This document shows, one piece after another, positions 1-8,199 of a DNA stretch of 64,000 bases; the stretch's first letter is position 1; every line of letters starts with the position of its first letter. The stretch is taken from the NCBI GenBank assembly GCA_024711345.1, contig JANJTA010000019.1, forward strand, positions 42,473 to 106,472, written 5' to 3'. The stretch comes from Rhodanobacter sp. (GTDB lineage: Bacteria; Pseudomonadota; Gammaproteobacteria; Xanthomonadales; Rhodanobacteraceae). The notes below the pieces were generated by a model. That model had not been told where the DNA came from, made no database searches, and worked only from the letters and a program-made list of their open reading frames with translations. Position numbers and translations under genes: made by a program.

Positions 1-941
1 CCATAGGCCTGCTGGCCCTCCACCTGGTAGTGCGCGGTGGTGGCGCCCAGCAGGATCTGCGCCAGGAACAGCGCCAGCACGGTCCAGAAGTACTTGCCGG
101 TGGCCTTCATCGACGGCGTCGGCTTCAGCTCGGTGAGCGGGTCGCGCGAGGGGATCGGCGGCAGCGGCTCGTGGCTCGTCTGGCGCGCATGGTGCCAGCC
201 GAGCAGGCCGATGCCAAGGATCAGGAACAGCACGCTGAACACCGACCACATGAAGCTGGCCGGCGTGGCGGTGTTGCCCACGGTGGTGTCGTAGGGCCAG
301 TTCTGGGTATAGCTGATGGTGCTGTCCGGCCGCTCGGCGGCGGCGGCCCAGGCGGTCCACCAGAAGAACGCGGTGACCACGCGGCGATGTTCCATCTCGG
401 CGATGGTGTTCTCGCGCATCGCGTAGCCTTCACGCAGCTTGGCGGTGGCCGGGTCGTTGCTGAACAGGCTCATGTAGTGCGCGGCCACCACTTCCATCGC
501 CTGCGCGCGCAGCGGCGAGACGGTGATGGTGTCCCTGGCGGCGTCGTAGGTGTTGTGGCGCAGCTCGGGCTGGATGCGCGCCTTCAGCGCGGCCTGGCGC
601 TCGGCGTCGAGCGCGTCGAACGAGGCGGCGCCTTCGTCGCGCGCCAGCAGCTCCAGCATGGCGACCGCTTCGCGGTGCAGCCAGTCGGCGCTCCAGTCCG
701 GCGCCAGCAGCGCGCCGTGGCCCCAGATCGAACCGAGCTGCTGGCCGCCGATGCTCTGCCACACCTGGCGGCCTTCCTCCATGTCGGCGCGCGTGTACAA
801 GGTGCGGCCATCGCTGCTGACCACCGCCGAGGGCAGCGGCGGCGCCTGCTGGTGGACCTCGTTGCCGACCCACAGCAACACGGCGAAGGAGGCTACCAGC
901 AAGGCGGCGAGGCCTAGCCAGAGTTTTCGGGTGGTACTCAT
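1..941 (-). CDS. norB: Quinol-dependent nitric oxide reductase (qNor), N-terminal part
   Basis: Single-subunit qNor reduces NO to N2O with electrons from the quinol pool in the inner membrane. Only the first 313 residues are in the window; the gene runs off the left edge. A first membrane segment lies at about residues 6-26, followed by a periplasmic domain containing the qNor hallmark WGHGALLAPDWSADWLH (about 73-89), then segments at about 230-248 and 284-302. The metal-binding core lies outside the window. The ATG at 939-941 follows an AGGGAG ribosome site. An FNR-type box is 61 bases upstream. A three-gene cNOR operon 5.5 kb away gives the cell two different NO reductases. The N-terminal extension separates it from cNorB; the symbol norZ is also used. 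Confidence 0.93.
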   Translation of the reverse strand, partial: MSTTRKLWLGLAALLVASFAVLLWVGNEVHQQAPPLPSAVVSSDGRTLYTRADMEEGRQVWQSIGGQQLGSIWGHGALLAPDWSADWLHREAVAMLELLARDEGAASFDALDAERQAALKARIQPELRHNTYDAARDTITVSPLRAQAMEVVAAHYMSLFSNDPATAKLREGYAMRENTIAEMEHRRVVTAFFWWTAWAAAAERPDSTISYTQNWPYDTTVGNTATPASFMWSVFSVLFLILGIGLLGWHHARQTSHEPLPPIPSRDPLTELKPTPSMKATGKYFWTVLALFLAQILLGATTAHYQVEGQQAY

Positions 942-995
942 TGCGCGTCTCCCTGAAAGGTGCGCGCATGCTCGGCGAGGCGGTGTCCGTTGCTC

Positions 996-1009
996 TTGAT
1001 GCAGGTCAG
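996..1009 (-). promoter_or_regulatory. FNR/DNR-type box before qNor
   Basis: TTGATGCAGGTCAG matches TTGAY-N4-RTCAA with one mismatch in the last base. It is centred 61 bases upstream of the qNor start codon, a usual place for activation by an FNR, ANR or DNR protein. DNR and ANR sites cannot be told apart from sequence. Confidence 0.55.
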
Positions 1010-1103
1010 ACGGTCAGGACGGCACGCCGCGCAAATTGTCGCAGTGGCGTGCGAGCGGCATGGCATGATCGGCACCACGCGCAGCGCTGACGGAACTGCA
1101 GGC

Positions 1104-1769
1104 ATGAACGATCGACACGGGTCACGGCGAGCGCGCTTCCCGTTGCTGCTGCTGGCGGTGTTCCTGGTCGTGGCGGTGGCGCTGGGCATCGCGCCGCGCT
1201 ACCGCCAGGACTGGCTGATGGAGAACGTGCTGGTGCTGCTGGCATTGCCGGCGCTGGTGCTGGGCTTCCGCCGGCTGCGCTTTTCCGACGCCAGCTATGC
1301 GGCGCTGTTCGCGTTCCTGCTGCTGCACGAGATCGGCGCGCACTACACCTACTCGGAAGTGCCGTGGGATCGCTGGTTCGCCGCGCTGGCCGGCTTCTCG
1401 CTGAACGAGGTTCTGGGCCTGTCGCGCAATCACTTCGACCGTGCCATCCATTTTGCCTGGGGCCTGCTGGTGACGCCGGCGATGGTGGAGCTGGTGGCTG
1501 CGCGCACGACCTCGCCCGGCCTCTGGCGCTACCTGGTGCCGGTCAGCCTGATGACCGCCAGCTCGACCCTGTACGAGTTGTTCGAATGGGCCGCGGCGGT
1601 GTGCTTCGGCGGCGATCTCGGCGTGGCCTATCTCGGCACCCAGGGCGATCCGTGGGACGCGCAAAAGGACATGCTGCTCGCCCTGCTCGGCAGCCTGAGC
1701 GCGGTCGCGCTGCTGGCGGCCGCGGCCCGGCGCCGCCGCCGCGCGGCGGCGCCATCGCGCCCGCGCTGA
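1104..1769 (+). CDS. YjdF-like (DUF2238) membrane protein
   Basis: This 221-residue membrane protein resembles the DUF2238/YjdF family, whose function is unknown. After a basic N-terminus it has hydrophobic segments at about residues 10-28, 39-52, 60-75, 115-133, 145-165 and 190-208. Family-like polar motifs remain, such as HEIGAHYTYSEVPW and NHFDRAIHFAWG. The frame is open upstream to 960, but the ATG at 1104 begins just before the basic and hydrophobic N-terminus and leaves room for the divergent qNor promoter. It converges with the Usp gene, with only 11 bases between stops. Function in this context is unknown. Confidence 0.8.
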   Translation: MNDRHGSRRARFPLLLLAVFLVVAVALGIAPRYRQDWLMENVLVLLALPALVLGFRRLRFSDASYAALFAFLLLHEIGAHYTYSEVPWDRWFAALAGFSLNEVLGLSRNHFDRAIHFAWGLLVTPAMVELVAARTTSPGLWRYLVPVSLMTASSTLYELFEWAAAVCFGGDLGVAYLGTQGDPWDAQKDMLLALLGSLSAVALLAAAARRRRRAAAPSRPR

Positions 1770-1780
1770 ACGGCTTGCCC

Positions 1781-2629
1781 CTAGTGCTGCATCAGCACCG
1801 GGACGGTGGCTTCTTCCAGCACGCGCCGGGTGGCGCCACCGAACACGCGCTCGCGCATGCGCGAGCGGCCGTAGGCGCCCATCACCAGCAGGTCGGCGTC
1901 GATGTTGTCGACTTCCTTCAGCAGGATCTCGCCGGCCATCGCGGAGGAGGCGCGCACGTAGCTGGGCCGGGCGGTGATGCCATGGCGCAGCAGGTAGACG
2001 AACGGATCGAAGCGCGGCCGCCCCTGGTCGCCGTCGCGCACGTCGCCGTCGACCAGGGTGACTTGCCGCGCCACCTTGAGGAACGGCAGCGCGGCGTGGA
2101 TCGCGCGGATCGCCTCGAGGCTGCCGTTGCAGCCCACCACGATGCGCTCGAAGCGCAGCACGCCCGCCCAGCTCGGCGGCAGCACCAGGCAGGGCATGCG
2201 GCAGTCGAGAATCGCTTCGCCGAGAATGTCGAGCAGGCCGGTCGCCTGCACCATGTCGCGCTCGATCACCGCCAGGTCGTGCCGCGCGCCGAGCCAGCGC
2301 AAGGTGGGCGTGATGCCGGCGCGGGCCACGACCCAGTCGGCGTTGTGCACGCCGGCATGGCGGGCGAACGAGCCGAACGCGGCGTGCTCGTCGGCCAGCT
2401 CGGCCCGCGGTTCGAGCAGCAGGCCGAGCACGGTGGGTTCGCCGCCGGTCTCGTCGCCGGCGAGCCTGCGCAGCGCGGGGTCGACGTAGCAGCCGGTCAG
2501 GTTGCCTTCCCAGCGCGCCGCGATGGCGACGCCGGCCACGGCGGCGGGACTCCACGGGGCGGTGTCGGTCACCAGCGCCAGGATATCGCCCGGGCGCGTC
2601 ACGCGCGGCATGGTTTCGGTACTTGTCAT
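1781..2629 (-). CDS. Universal stress protein, UspA family, two-domain length
   Basis: A 282-residue universal stress protein, about twice the single-domain length. The C-terminal domain has the nucleotide-binding signature GAYGRSRMRERVFGGATRRVL, matching G-2X-G-9X-G(S/T), so ATP binding is likely there; the N-terminal half lacks a clear copy. Usp proteins support survival under energy and oxygen limitation. The gene lies 25 bases downstream of a GNAT acetyltransferase on the same strand, and the pair sits below a perfect FNR box. The ATG at 2627-2629 is preferred to longer in-frame starts because these would reach into the upstream gene; the ATG at 2611 is an alternative. Confidence 0.88.
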   Translation of the reverse strand: MTSTETMPRVTRPGDILALVTDTAPWSPAAVAGVAIAARWEGNLTGCYVDPALRRLAGDETGGEPTVLGLLLEPRAELADEHAAFGSFARHAGVHNADWVVARAGITPTLRWLGARHDLAVIERDMVQATGLLDILGEAILDCRMPCLVLPPSWAGVLRFERIVVGCNGSLEAIRAIHAALPFLKVARQVTLVDGDVRDGDQGRPRFDPFVYLLRHGITARPSYVRASSAMAGEILLKEVDNIDADLLVMGAYGRSRMRERVFGGATRRVLEEATVPVLMQH

Positions 2630-2654
2630 GGCGGTGGCCCGGCTTCGGCGGCGT

Positions 2655-3233
2655 TCAGAGCTCGAGGGAGTGGATGACCTGGGTGGCGTCATCCGGATCG
2701 AGCCGGCGCTGGAAGCCCAGGAAGTCGGCCAGCTCGCGCATCGGTTCGTTTTCGGCGGCGTCGATCGAGAACATGCGGCGGAAGCCGTTCTTGCGCGCGA
2801 TCTCGATCAGTCGCCGCATCAGCAGCACGCCCAGGCCCCGGTGGCGCCACTCGTCGGCCACGGTCACCGCGCATTCGCACTGCTTGTCGTCGCCGCTGGC
2901 ACCGTAGCGACTGACGCCGACCAGGCGCAGCTCGCCGTCGACGTGGGCGAGCGCGGCGAAGGCCATGCGATCGTGGTAGTCCACGTCCATCAACTGGTCG
3001 AGCAGGTCCGGGCTGGCCTCCTTCAGGTTGCCCAGGAAGCGGAAGCGGCAGGCCTGCTCCGACAGGCGTTCGATGAACTCCGCCTCGCGCTGGCGATCCT
3101 CCGCGCGCAGCGGGCGTACCAGCACCGGGCTGCCGTCGTTGAGGGTCTCGATCCAGTGGGTGCCCTCGATGACACCGAACGGCGCGGCGGAGGCGGAGGG
3201 GGGAGTGGGTTCGGTATGGCGGACATGCGACAT
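2655..3233 (-). CDS. GNAT-family N-acetyltransferase
   Basis: This 192-residue protein has a GNAT fold. The acetyl-CoA loop is RHRGLG (around residue 133), followed by the helix LLMRRLIEIARKNGF. It resembles the stand-alone acetyltransferase domain of Pat-type protein acetyltransferases, so protein-lysine acetylation is possible, but the substrate is not evident. The ATG at 3231-3233 has GGAG nine bases upstream and was chosen over the longer frame to 3317. It is the first gene of a unit with the Usp gene. A perfect FNR box (3347-3360) is 120 bases upstream, which suggests induction at low oxygen. Confidence 0.85.
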   Translation of the reverse strand: MSHVRHTEPTPPSASAAPFGVIEGTHWIETLNDGSPVLVRPLRAEDRQREAEFIERLSEQACRFRFLGNLKEASPDLLDQLMDVDYHDRMAFAALAHVDGELRLVGVSRYGASGDDKQCECAVTVADEWRHRGLGVLLMRRLIEIARKNGFRRMFSIDAAENEPMRELADFLGFQRRLDPDDATQVIHSLEL

Positions 3234-3346
3234 GGTCTGCTCCCGCGGCGAATGAATCGTGGGTGACGCCCCTGCCGAAACGGACGGCGCTCGCGGCATG
3301 GCGCCTTGCGTGACCAAAGTTCTACGCCGGCCCGCGATGGCCCGAG

Positions 3347-3360
3347 TTGATTTCAGTCAA
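3347..3360 (-). promoter_or_regulatory. Perfect FNR/ANR box before GNAT-Usp
   Basis: TTGATTTCAGTCAA is an exact TTGAY-N4-RTCAA site. It lies between the fnr stop codon and the GNAT start, so it most likely activates the GNAT-Usp unit leftwards. Confidence 0.75.
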
Positions 3361-3468
3361 TCGCCCGAACGCAGGCGCGCACCGCGGGTCGGCAGGCGAC
3401 CGTCGCGCACGGCAGCGGCCGGCGCGGTGCCGGACCGTGCAGGCGGGACAGTGCGATCCGCGGTTTTC

Positions 3469-4230
3469 TCAGCCGGTGTCGTGCCGTTTCGTCGGCGTCG
3501 TGCCGCTGTGGCAGAGGCTGGCGAGCAGGTCGGCGCGAAGTATGCGCACCGCCTTGCGGTTGACTTCGAGCACGCCCATCTCCTCCAGGCGCGAGAACAG
3601 CCGGCTGACCGTCTCCACCGCCAGGCCGAGGTAGTTGGCGATGTCGTAGCGCGACATCGGCAGCGAGAGCGCGATGCCGTCGCGCTGCAGCCGCTGGTAG
3701 CGGTCGGCCAGGCTCTTCAGGAAGATCGCCAGCTGCTCCTGCGCCTGCTGCCGGCCCATCATCACCAGGTGGCGGTGTTCCTCGATCACCTCGCGGCTGA
3801 TCACCCGCATCAGCTGGCGCTGCAGCGCCGGCACCTCGCTGACGACGTGCTGCAGCCGGGCATAGGGCAGCTCGCAGATGCTGCTGCGTTCCAGCGCCTC
3901 GGCCTGGCTGACGTGCCGGTTCAGCGCCAGCGCGTCGAACCCGACGATTTCGCCGGGCAGGTGGAAGCCGAGGATCTGCACGTCGCCGCTCTCGTCCTGC
4001 ACGAAGGTCTTGAGCGAGCCGGAGCGCACCACGTAGAGCGCCTCGAACGGGTCACCGTCGCGGTACAGGGCGCCGCCGCGGTCCAGCGTGCGCCGGTCGC
4101 GCACCGTGGTGTCCAGTCGGTCCAGGTCCGCGCTGCCGATGCCGGCAGGCAGGCAAAGTTCGCCCAGCGCGCAGGAGGAGCAACTGCGCCGCAGCTGATT
4201 GAGGTCGAATACGCTGGCTCCGGAAACCAT
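3469..4230 (-). CDS. fnr: FNR/ANR-type oxygen-sensing transcription regulator
   Basis: A 253-residue Crp/FNR protein. The N-terminal cysteines C17, C20 and C26 together with C119 are the four ligands of the oxygen-labile [4Fe-4S] cluster in FNR and ANR. A cyclic-nucleotide-like beta roll (about 35-130) is followed by the long dimerisation helix and a winged helix whose recognition helix reads VETVSRLFSRL, the E-SR pattern that reads TTGAT half sites. The gene sits among eight matching palindromes, one in its own divergent promoter, so autoregulation is likely. The cysteines argue against a cluster-free DNR. The ATG at 4228-4230 is used; a TTG directly before it is possible. Confidence 0.95.
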   Translation of the reverse strand: MVSGASVFDLNQLRRSCSSCALGELCLPAGIGSADLDRLDTTVRDRRTLDRGGALYRDGDPFEALYVVRSGSLKTFVQDESGDVQILGFHLPGEIVGFDALALNRHVSQAEALERSSICELPYARLQHVVSEVPALQRQLMRVISREVIEEHRHLVMMGRQQAQEQLAIFLKSLADRYQRLQRDGIALSLPMSRYDIANYLGLAVETVSRLFSRLEEMGVLEVNRKAVRILRADLLASLCHSGTTPTKRHDTG

Positions 4231-4320
4231 CAACGCCTCGCGAAGCTGGGAAAAAGCGCCTCAACCCGGCTTGCGACCGGGCGAGCCGAACCTTAGCACG
4301 CTGATATGCGAATTCCGCGT

Positions 4321-4338
4321 ATTTGACTGCGGTCAAAT
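4321..4338. promoter_or_regulatory. Perfect FNR/ANR box between fnr and cytochrome b561
   Basis: The core TTGACTGCGGTCAA (4323-4336) sits in an 18-base inverted repeat that starts ATTTGAC and ends GTCAAAT. It lies almost midway in the divergent space, 99 bases from the fnr start and 100 from the cytochrome b561 start, so it could serve both. Confidence 0.75.
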
Positions 4339-4429
4339 GGCGCACGCGCGCCGCGCCGTAGGCTGTCGGCATGCCCCCGGCCCCCGCGCTGGCGGGCCTG
4401 CGCCGCCCCCTTCACCTGCAGAGGTCACC

Positions 4430-4993
4430 ATGAACTGGAAGAACACTTCGGAGCGTTACGGCGCGTTGATGATCGGCATGCACTGGCTGACGCTGCTGTT
4501 GCTGGTTGCCGTGTATGCCTGCGTCGAGTTGCGCGAGTTCTATCCGCGCGGAAGCGAGCTGCGCGAGGGCCTGAAGAGCTGGCACTTCATGCTGGGGCTC
4601 AGCGTGTTCGTGCTGCTTTTCGTGCGGTTGGCGATTCGTTTCGTGTCCGGGCCCAGGCCGCCGGTACGACCGCCGCTGCCGGCGTGGCAGGAGCACCTGG
4701 CCGCGCTGATGCACCTGGCGCTGTACGCCTTCCTGCTCGTGATGCCGCTGCTCGGCTGGCTGGTGCTCAGCGCGGAGGGCAAGCCGATTCCGTTCTTCGG
4801 CATGCAATGGCCGGCGCTGGTGGGGCCGGACAAGGGGCTCGCCGATTCGCTGGAGGAGATCCACGAGACCATCGGCACGGTGGGCTACTACCTGGTTGGC
4901 CTCCATGCGGCCGCGGCGCTGGTGCATCACTACGTGAGCCGGGACAACACCCTGCTGCGCATGCTGCCGCGGCGCAGCGGGCCGGCCTCGTGA
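4430..4993 (+). CDS. Cytochrome b561 family protein
   Basis: A 187-residue four-helix membrane cytochrome b561 (CybB/YceJ type). Hydrophobic segments lie at about residues 14-31, 48-68, 90-110 and 150-168. Candidate haem ligands are the histidines in GMHWLTLL, SWHFMLGL and the C-terminal LHAAAALVHHY. Such proteins move electrons between quinol and periplasmic partners. The ATG at 4430 follows GAGGTCACC. The gene is the first of a pair with the flavoprotein 45 bases downstream, and it faces fnr across an FNR box, so oxygen-dependent control is likely. The electron partner is not known. Confidence 0.9.
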   Translation: MNWKNTSERYGALMIGMHWLTLLLLVAVYACVELREFYPRGSELREGLKSWHFMLGLSVFVLLFVRLAIRFVSGPRPPVRPPLPAWQEHLAALMHLALYAFLLVMPLLGWLVLSAEGKPIPFFGMQWPALVGPDKGLADSLEEIHETIGTVGYYLVGLHAAAALVHHYVSRDNTLLRMLPRRSGPAS

Positions 4994-5038
4994 GGGGTGG
5001 CGAGCTTTCCAGCATCACGACAACTTCAAGGGGGCCGT

Positions 5039-6388
5039 ATGCGTAATCTCAGGCGTGCATTCTGGGGCTCGCTCGCCATCCTGGTCCTGCTGTGGCTGGT
5101 TGCCGAGCCGGCCGTTTTCCGGTCGGCCACGTTCTTCGGCCTGCGCGGGGCCATGGTGCAACTGACGGGCTTCGTCGCGATCGGGTGCATGAGCCTGGCG
5201 ATGATCCTGGCGCTCCGGCCGCGGTGGCCCGAGGCGTGGCTGGGTGGCCTCGACAAGATGTATCGCATGCACAAATGGCTCGGCATTTCCGCGCTGGTCG
5301 TCGCCGTCATCCATTGGTTGTGGGCGCAGGGGCCGAAATGGGCGGTGGGTTGGGGCTGGCTGGAGCGTCCGGCGCGCGGCGTGCGGGGCGCTCCGGAAAA
5401 TCCGCTGGCGTCCTTGCTGTCCAGTCAACGCGGCGCCGCGGAGAGTGTGGGCGAATGGGCCTTCTACGCGGTCGTCGTGCTGATCGCACTGGCCCTGATC
5501 CGGCGTTTTCCCTACCACCTGTTCTACAGGACGCACCGCCTGCTTGCCGTCGGCTATCTCGCGCTGGTCTTCCATGCGGTCGTGCTGCTGAAGTTCGACC
5601 ACTGGACGTCGCCGGTCGGCTGGCTGATGGCGGTCCTGCTCGCCGGCGGCAGCTGGGCGGCCATCGTGGTGCTGTTGCGGCGGGTGGGCAGGCGCTCGCA
5701 GGTGGAGGGGAGAATCACCTTGTTGCACCATTTCGACGGGGTGGATGCGCTGGAAATCGAAACCGAGGTGCGCGGCTGGCCCGGCCACCGGCCAGGCCAG
5801 TTCGCTTTCGTCAGCGCGGACGCCGCGGACGGCGCACACCCCTACACCATCGCGTCCGGTTGGCGGGAAGAGACTCCCAGGATCGCCTTCGTGGTCAAGG
5901 ATCTGGGCGATCATACGCACCGCCTGCACGAGAGGCTTCGCGTCGGGCAGGCGGTGCGGGTCGAGGGCCCTTATGGCTGCTTCACGTTCGACGACGGCAG
6001 CCTCCGCCAGATCTGGATCGGCGGCGGCATCGGCATCACGCCCTTCATCGGGCGCATGAAGCAGATGGCGTGGCAGAAGGAAGCGCGCGATTGGCCCGCG
6101 GGCCAGAAGATCGATCTCTTCCACAGCACCGCGGATGTCGACGATGAAGCGCTCGATCGACTGGCGGGCGACGCCCGCTCGGCCGACGTGCGGCTGCACG
6201 TGCTGATCGACGCGCGCGACGGCTACCTGACGGGCGAACGCATCCGCGCGGCCGTACCCGAATGGCGCCAGGCGAGCATCTGGTTCTGCGGGCCGGCGGG
6301 CTTTGGCGAGGCATTGAAGCGCGACCTGGCCAGGCACGGATTTCCGGTGGGGTCGCGTTTCCACCAGGAGCTTTTCACGATGCGCTAG
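5039..6388 (+). CDS. Ferric-reductase-like transmembrane flavoprotein with FAD/NAD(P) domain
   Basis: A 449-residue protein with an N-terminal ferric-reductase-like membrane domain (about residues 1-220) and a C-terminal ferredoxin-reductase-type domain. Paired haem-binding histidines can be seen in MHKWLGISALVVAVIHWLW and in THRLLAVGYLALVFHAV. The flavin motif is HPYTIASG, and the nucleotide motif is GGGIGITPF. It should pass electrons from NAD(P)H through FAD to membrane haems, in the manner of NADPH-oxidase-like or ferric reductases; the acceptor is unknown. AAGGGGG precedes the ATG at 5039. Its position behind cytochrome b561, both below an FNR box, suggests one low-oxygen electron-transfer unit. 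Confidence 0.88.
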   Translation: MRNLRRAFWGSLAILVLLWLVAEPAVFRSATFFGLRGAMVQLTGFVAIGCMSLAMILALRPRWPEAWLGGLDKMYRMHKWLGISALVVAVIHWLWAQGPKWAVGWGWLERPARGVRGAPENPLASLLSSQRGAAESVGEWAFYAVVVLIALALIRRFPYHLFYRTHRLLAVGYLALVFHAVVLLKFDHWTSPVGWLMAVLLAGGSWAAIVVLLRRVGRRSQVEGRITLLHHFDGVDALEIETEVRGWPGHRPGQFAFVSADAADGAHPYTIASGWREETPRIAFVVKDLGDHTHRLHERLRVGQAVRVEGPYGCFTFDDGSLRQIWIGGGIGITPFIGRMKQMAWQKEARDWPAGQKIDLFHSTADVDDEALDRLAGDARSADVRLHVLIDARDGYLTGERIRAAVPEWRQASIWFCGPAGFGEALKRDLARHGFPVGSRFHQELFTMR

Positions 6389-6441
6389 GCGGTGCCGGCG
6401 CCATCGGCATCGGGTTGTCGTTCGATGAGCGAGGGCCAGCG

Positions 6442-6471
6442 AAAAGGCCGCCGGGGTTTCCCCCGACGGCC
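6442..6471 (-). terminator. Rho-independent terminator after norB
   Basis: An 11-bp stem (6446-6456 with 6461-6471, one G-T pair) with a 4-base loop is followed by four T on the minus strand. It is 30 bases past the norB stop. It may also slow transcripts arriving from the converging flavoprotein gene. Confidence 0.75.
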
Positions 6472-6501
6472 TCTCCGTTGCTTCATCTCACCTGCCTGCG
6501 T

Positions 6502-8199
6502 TCAGGCTTGCGCAGGCAGCACCCGCAACAGCGAAGGCGCCGCCACCGCGTTCGCGCGCGCCTCCATCGAGGCGAGGAAGCGCCACACGAACAGCAAGGT
6601 GACCAGCAGCAACCCCGGATAGCCCACGCCGGCCAGCAGGTAGGGCAGGGTCGGATCACCCTCCACGCGTACCCGCGGCAGGTTGAAGCTGAGCAGACCG
6701 AGCGTGATGATGGTGCCGAAGATCCACATGAGCATCAGCCAGATGCCTGCCTCGAAACCGCTCAGCGGGCGGCTCCAGCGGGTGGTGGCGTGCGCTGTGG
6801 CGGCCTCGCCGTGGGCATCCGTGCCGGCTGGCACGGCCACGCGGCGGCCCAGGGTGAGCAGGTCGTAGGCCAGCACGCCGGCGCCCACCGCGAACACCGT
6901 GCCGAACAGCGGCAGCATCAGCTTGAACACGCCCATGGCGCGGGCCACGTCGCCGCCGAACCAGTCCAGGCCCAGGATGCGGTAGACGTAGATCTGCACG
7001 GTGCCGCCGATGGCGAAGGAGAATGCCATGCCGAGCACGCCGGTGAGCACCAGCCAGAAGCCGAGCTTGCCCAGCCGCTGGTCGTAGTTCGGCACCTTGC
7101 GCAGCAGCGGCACGGCGTAATAGGCCGCCGCGATGCCCAGCATGCCGAAGGTGCCGAACAGCGCCAGGTGCGCATGCCCCGGCGTCACCCAGGTGCCGTG
7201 CGACCACACGTTGGTCAGCGCGAAGGTCATGGTGAAGCCCAGGATGCCGGCGCCGATCTGCTCCAGCACCACCGAGCCCAGGATGAAGTAGAACGCGGGC
7301 GCATTCTCCAGCGGGCGCTTGTTGACGTGCGCATCGAGGTAGATGTGCCAGAAGCAGAACACCAGCGGCAGCGGCTCCAGCGCACTGAACAGCGAACCCC
7401 AGAACTGCCAGAACTCCGGCGTGCCGATCCAGAAATAGTGGTGCGCGTTGCCGATCAGTCCGGACAGCCACACCAGCATCACGCCCCAGAACACCGCGAA
7501 GCCCACCGACTTGACGTCGACCTTGAACATCAGCACCAGCAGGAAGCCGACCAGGGTGATGTGGATGACTTCCCACACGCCTTCCACCCAGTAGTGCACC
7601 ACGAACCAGCGGAAGTACTCCTGCAGGTCCAGCCGCGCCACGTAGAACAGGCCGAACACCCACACCGCCATCAGTGCGCTGACGCCGAGGCCGAGGCCCC
7701 AGTGGATCTCGTTCCACTGGCGCACCGGCGGGAACGTGCGCAGCACCACGTAGGCGAGAATCGCGAAGCCGATCAGCACCAGCACGCCGGCAATGCGCCC
7801 CGCCTCCAGGTACTCGAGCCCCTGCTGCAGCCACGGCTGCCCCTGCCACCAGCCGGCGATGCCGAACTGGGCCAGGCGCAGGGTGAAGAAGTTCCACACG
7901 GCGATCACGATCACCGCGTAGAACAGCAGCTTGATCAGCCACGGCGCCACCATCTCGCGCTTGGCCAGCAGCGGCCCGACGAACAGGATCGCGCCGATGA
8001 AGCCGCACAGGATCCACAGGATGCCGAGGTTGAGGTGCTCGGCGCGGGCGACGTTGAAGTTCATCACGCCGGCGAGCACGGTCGGATCGGTCTGTTGCAA
8101 GGACAGCAGCAGGCCGTAGCCGACCTGCAGCACGAACAGCACCAGCATCAGCATGAAGAAACGCATGCTCAGCCGTTGGGTCTGGAATTCGATCTGCAT
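6502..8199 (-). CDS. norB: Nitric oxide reductase large subunit (cNOR NorB), long form
   Basis: Catalytic subunit that reduces two NO to N2O at a haem b3/FeB centre. The cNOR residues are in place: the low-spin histidine in ARAEHLNL, VVHYWVEGVWEVI with the FeB histidine and both glutamates, AHHYFWIG, the ALEPLP glutamate, and GHAHLALFG. At 565 residues it is about 100 longer than usual cNorB, and about 14 hydrophobic segments can be counted against 12; the excess falls mainly near residues 90-165 and at the C-terminus. The ATG at 8199 overlaps the norC stop (TGATG), so translation is coupled. The separate cytochrome c subunit and lack of the qNor periplasmic region mark it as cNOR-like. Confidence 0.92.
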   Translation of the reverse strand: MQIEFQTQRLSMRFFMLMLVLFVLQVGYGLLLSLQQTDPTVLAGVMNFNVARAEHLNLGILWILCGFIGAILFVGPLLAKREMVAPWLIKLLFYAVIVIAVWNFFTLRLAQFGIAGWWQGQPWLQQGLEYLEAGRIAGVLVLIGFAILAYVVLRTFPPVRQWNEIHWGLGLGVSALMAVWVFGLFYVARLDLQEYFRWFVVHYWVEGVWEVIHITLVGFLLVLMFKVDVKSVGFAVFWGVMLVWLSGLIGNAHHYFWIGTPEFWQFWGSLFSALEPLPLVFCFWHIYLDAHVNKRPLENAPAFYFILGSVVLEQIGAGILGFTMTFALTNVWSHGTWVTPGHAHLALFGTFGMLGIAAAYYAVPLLRKVPNYDQRLGKLGFWLVLTGVLGMAFSFAIGGTVQIYVYRILGLDWFGGDVARAMGVFKLMLPLFGTVFAVGAGVLAYDLLTLGRRVAVPAGTDAHGEAATAHATTRWSRPLSGFEAGIWLMLMWIFGTIITLGLLSFNLPRVRVEGDPTLPYLLAGVGYPGLLLVTLLFVWRFLASMEARANAVAAPSLLRVLPAQA

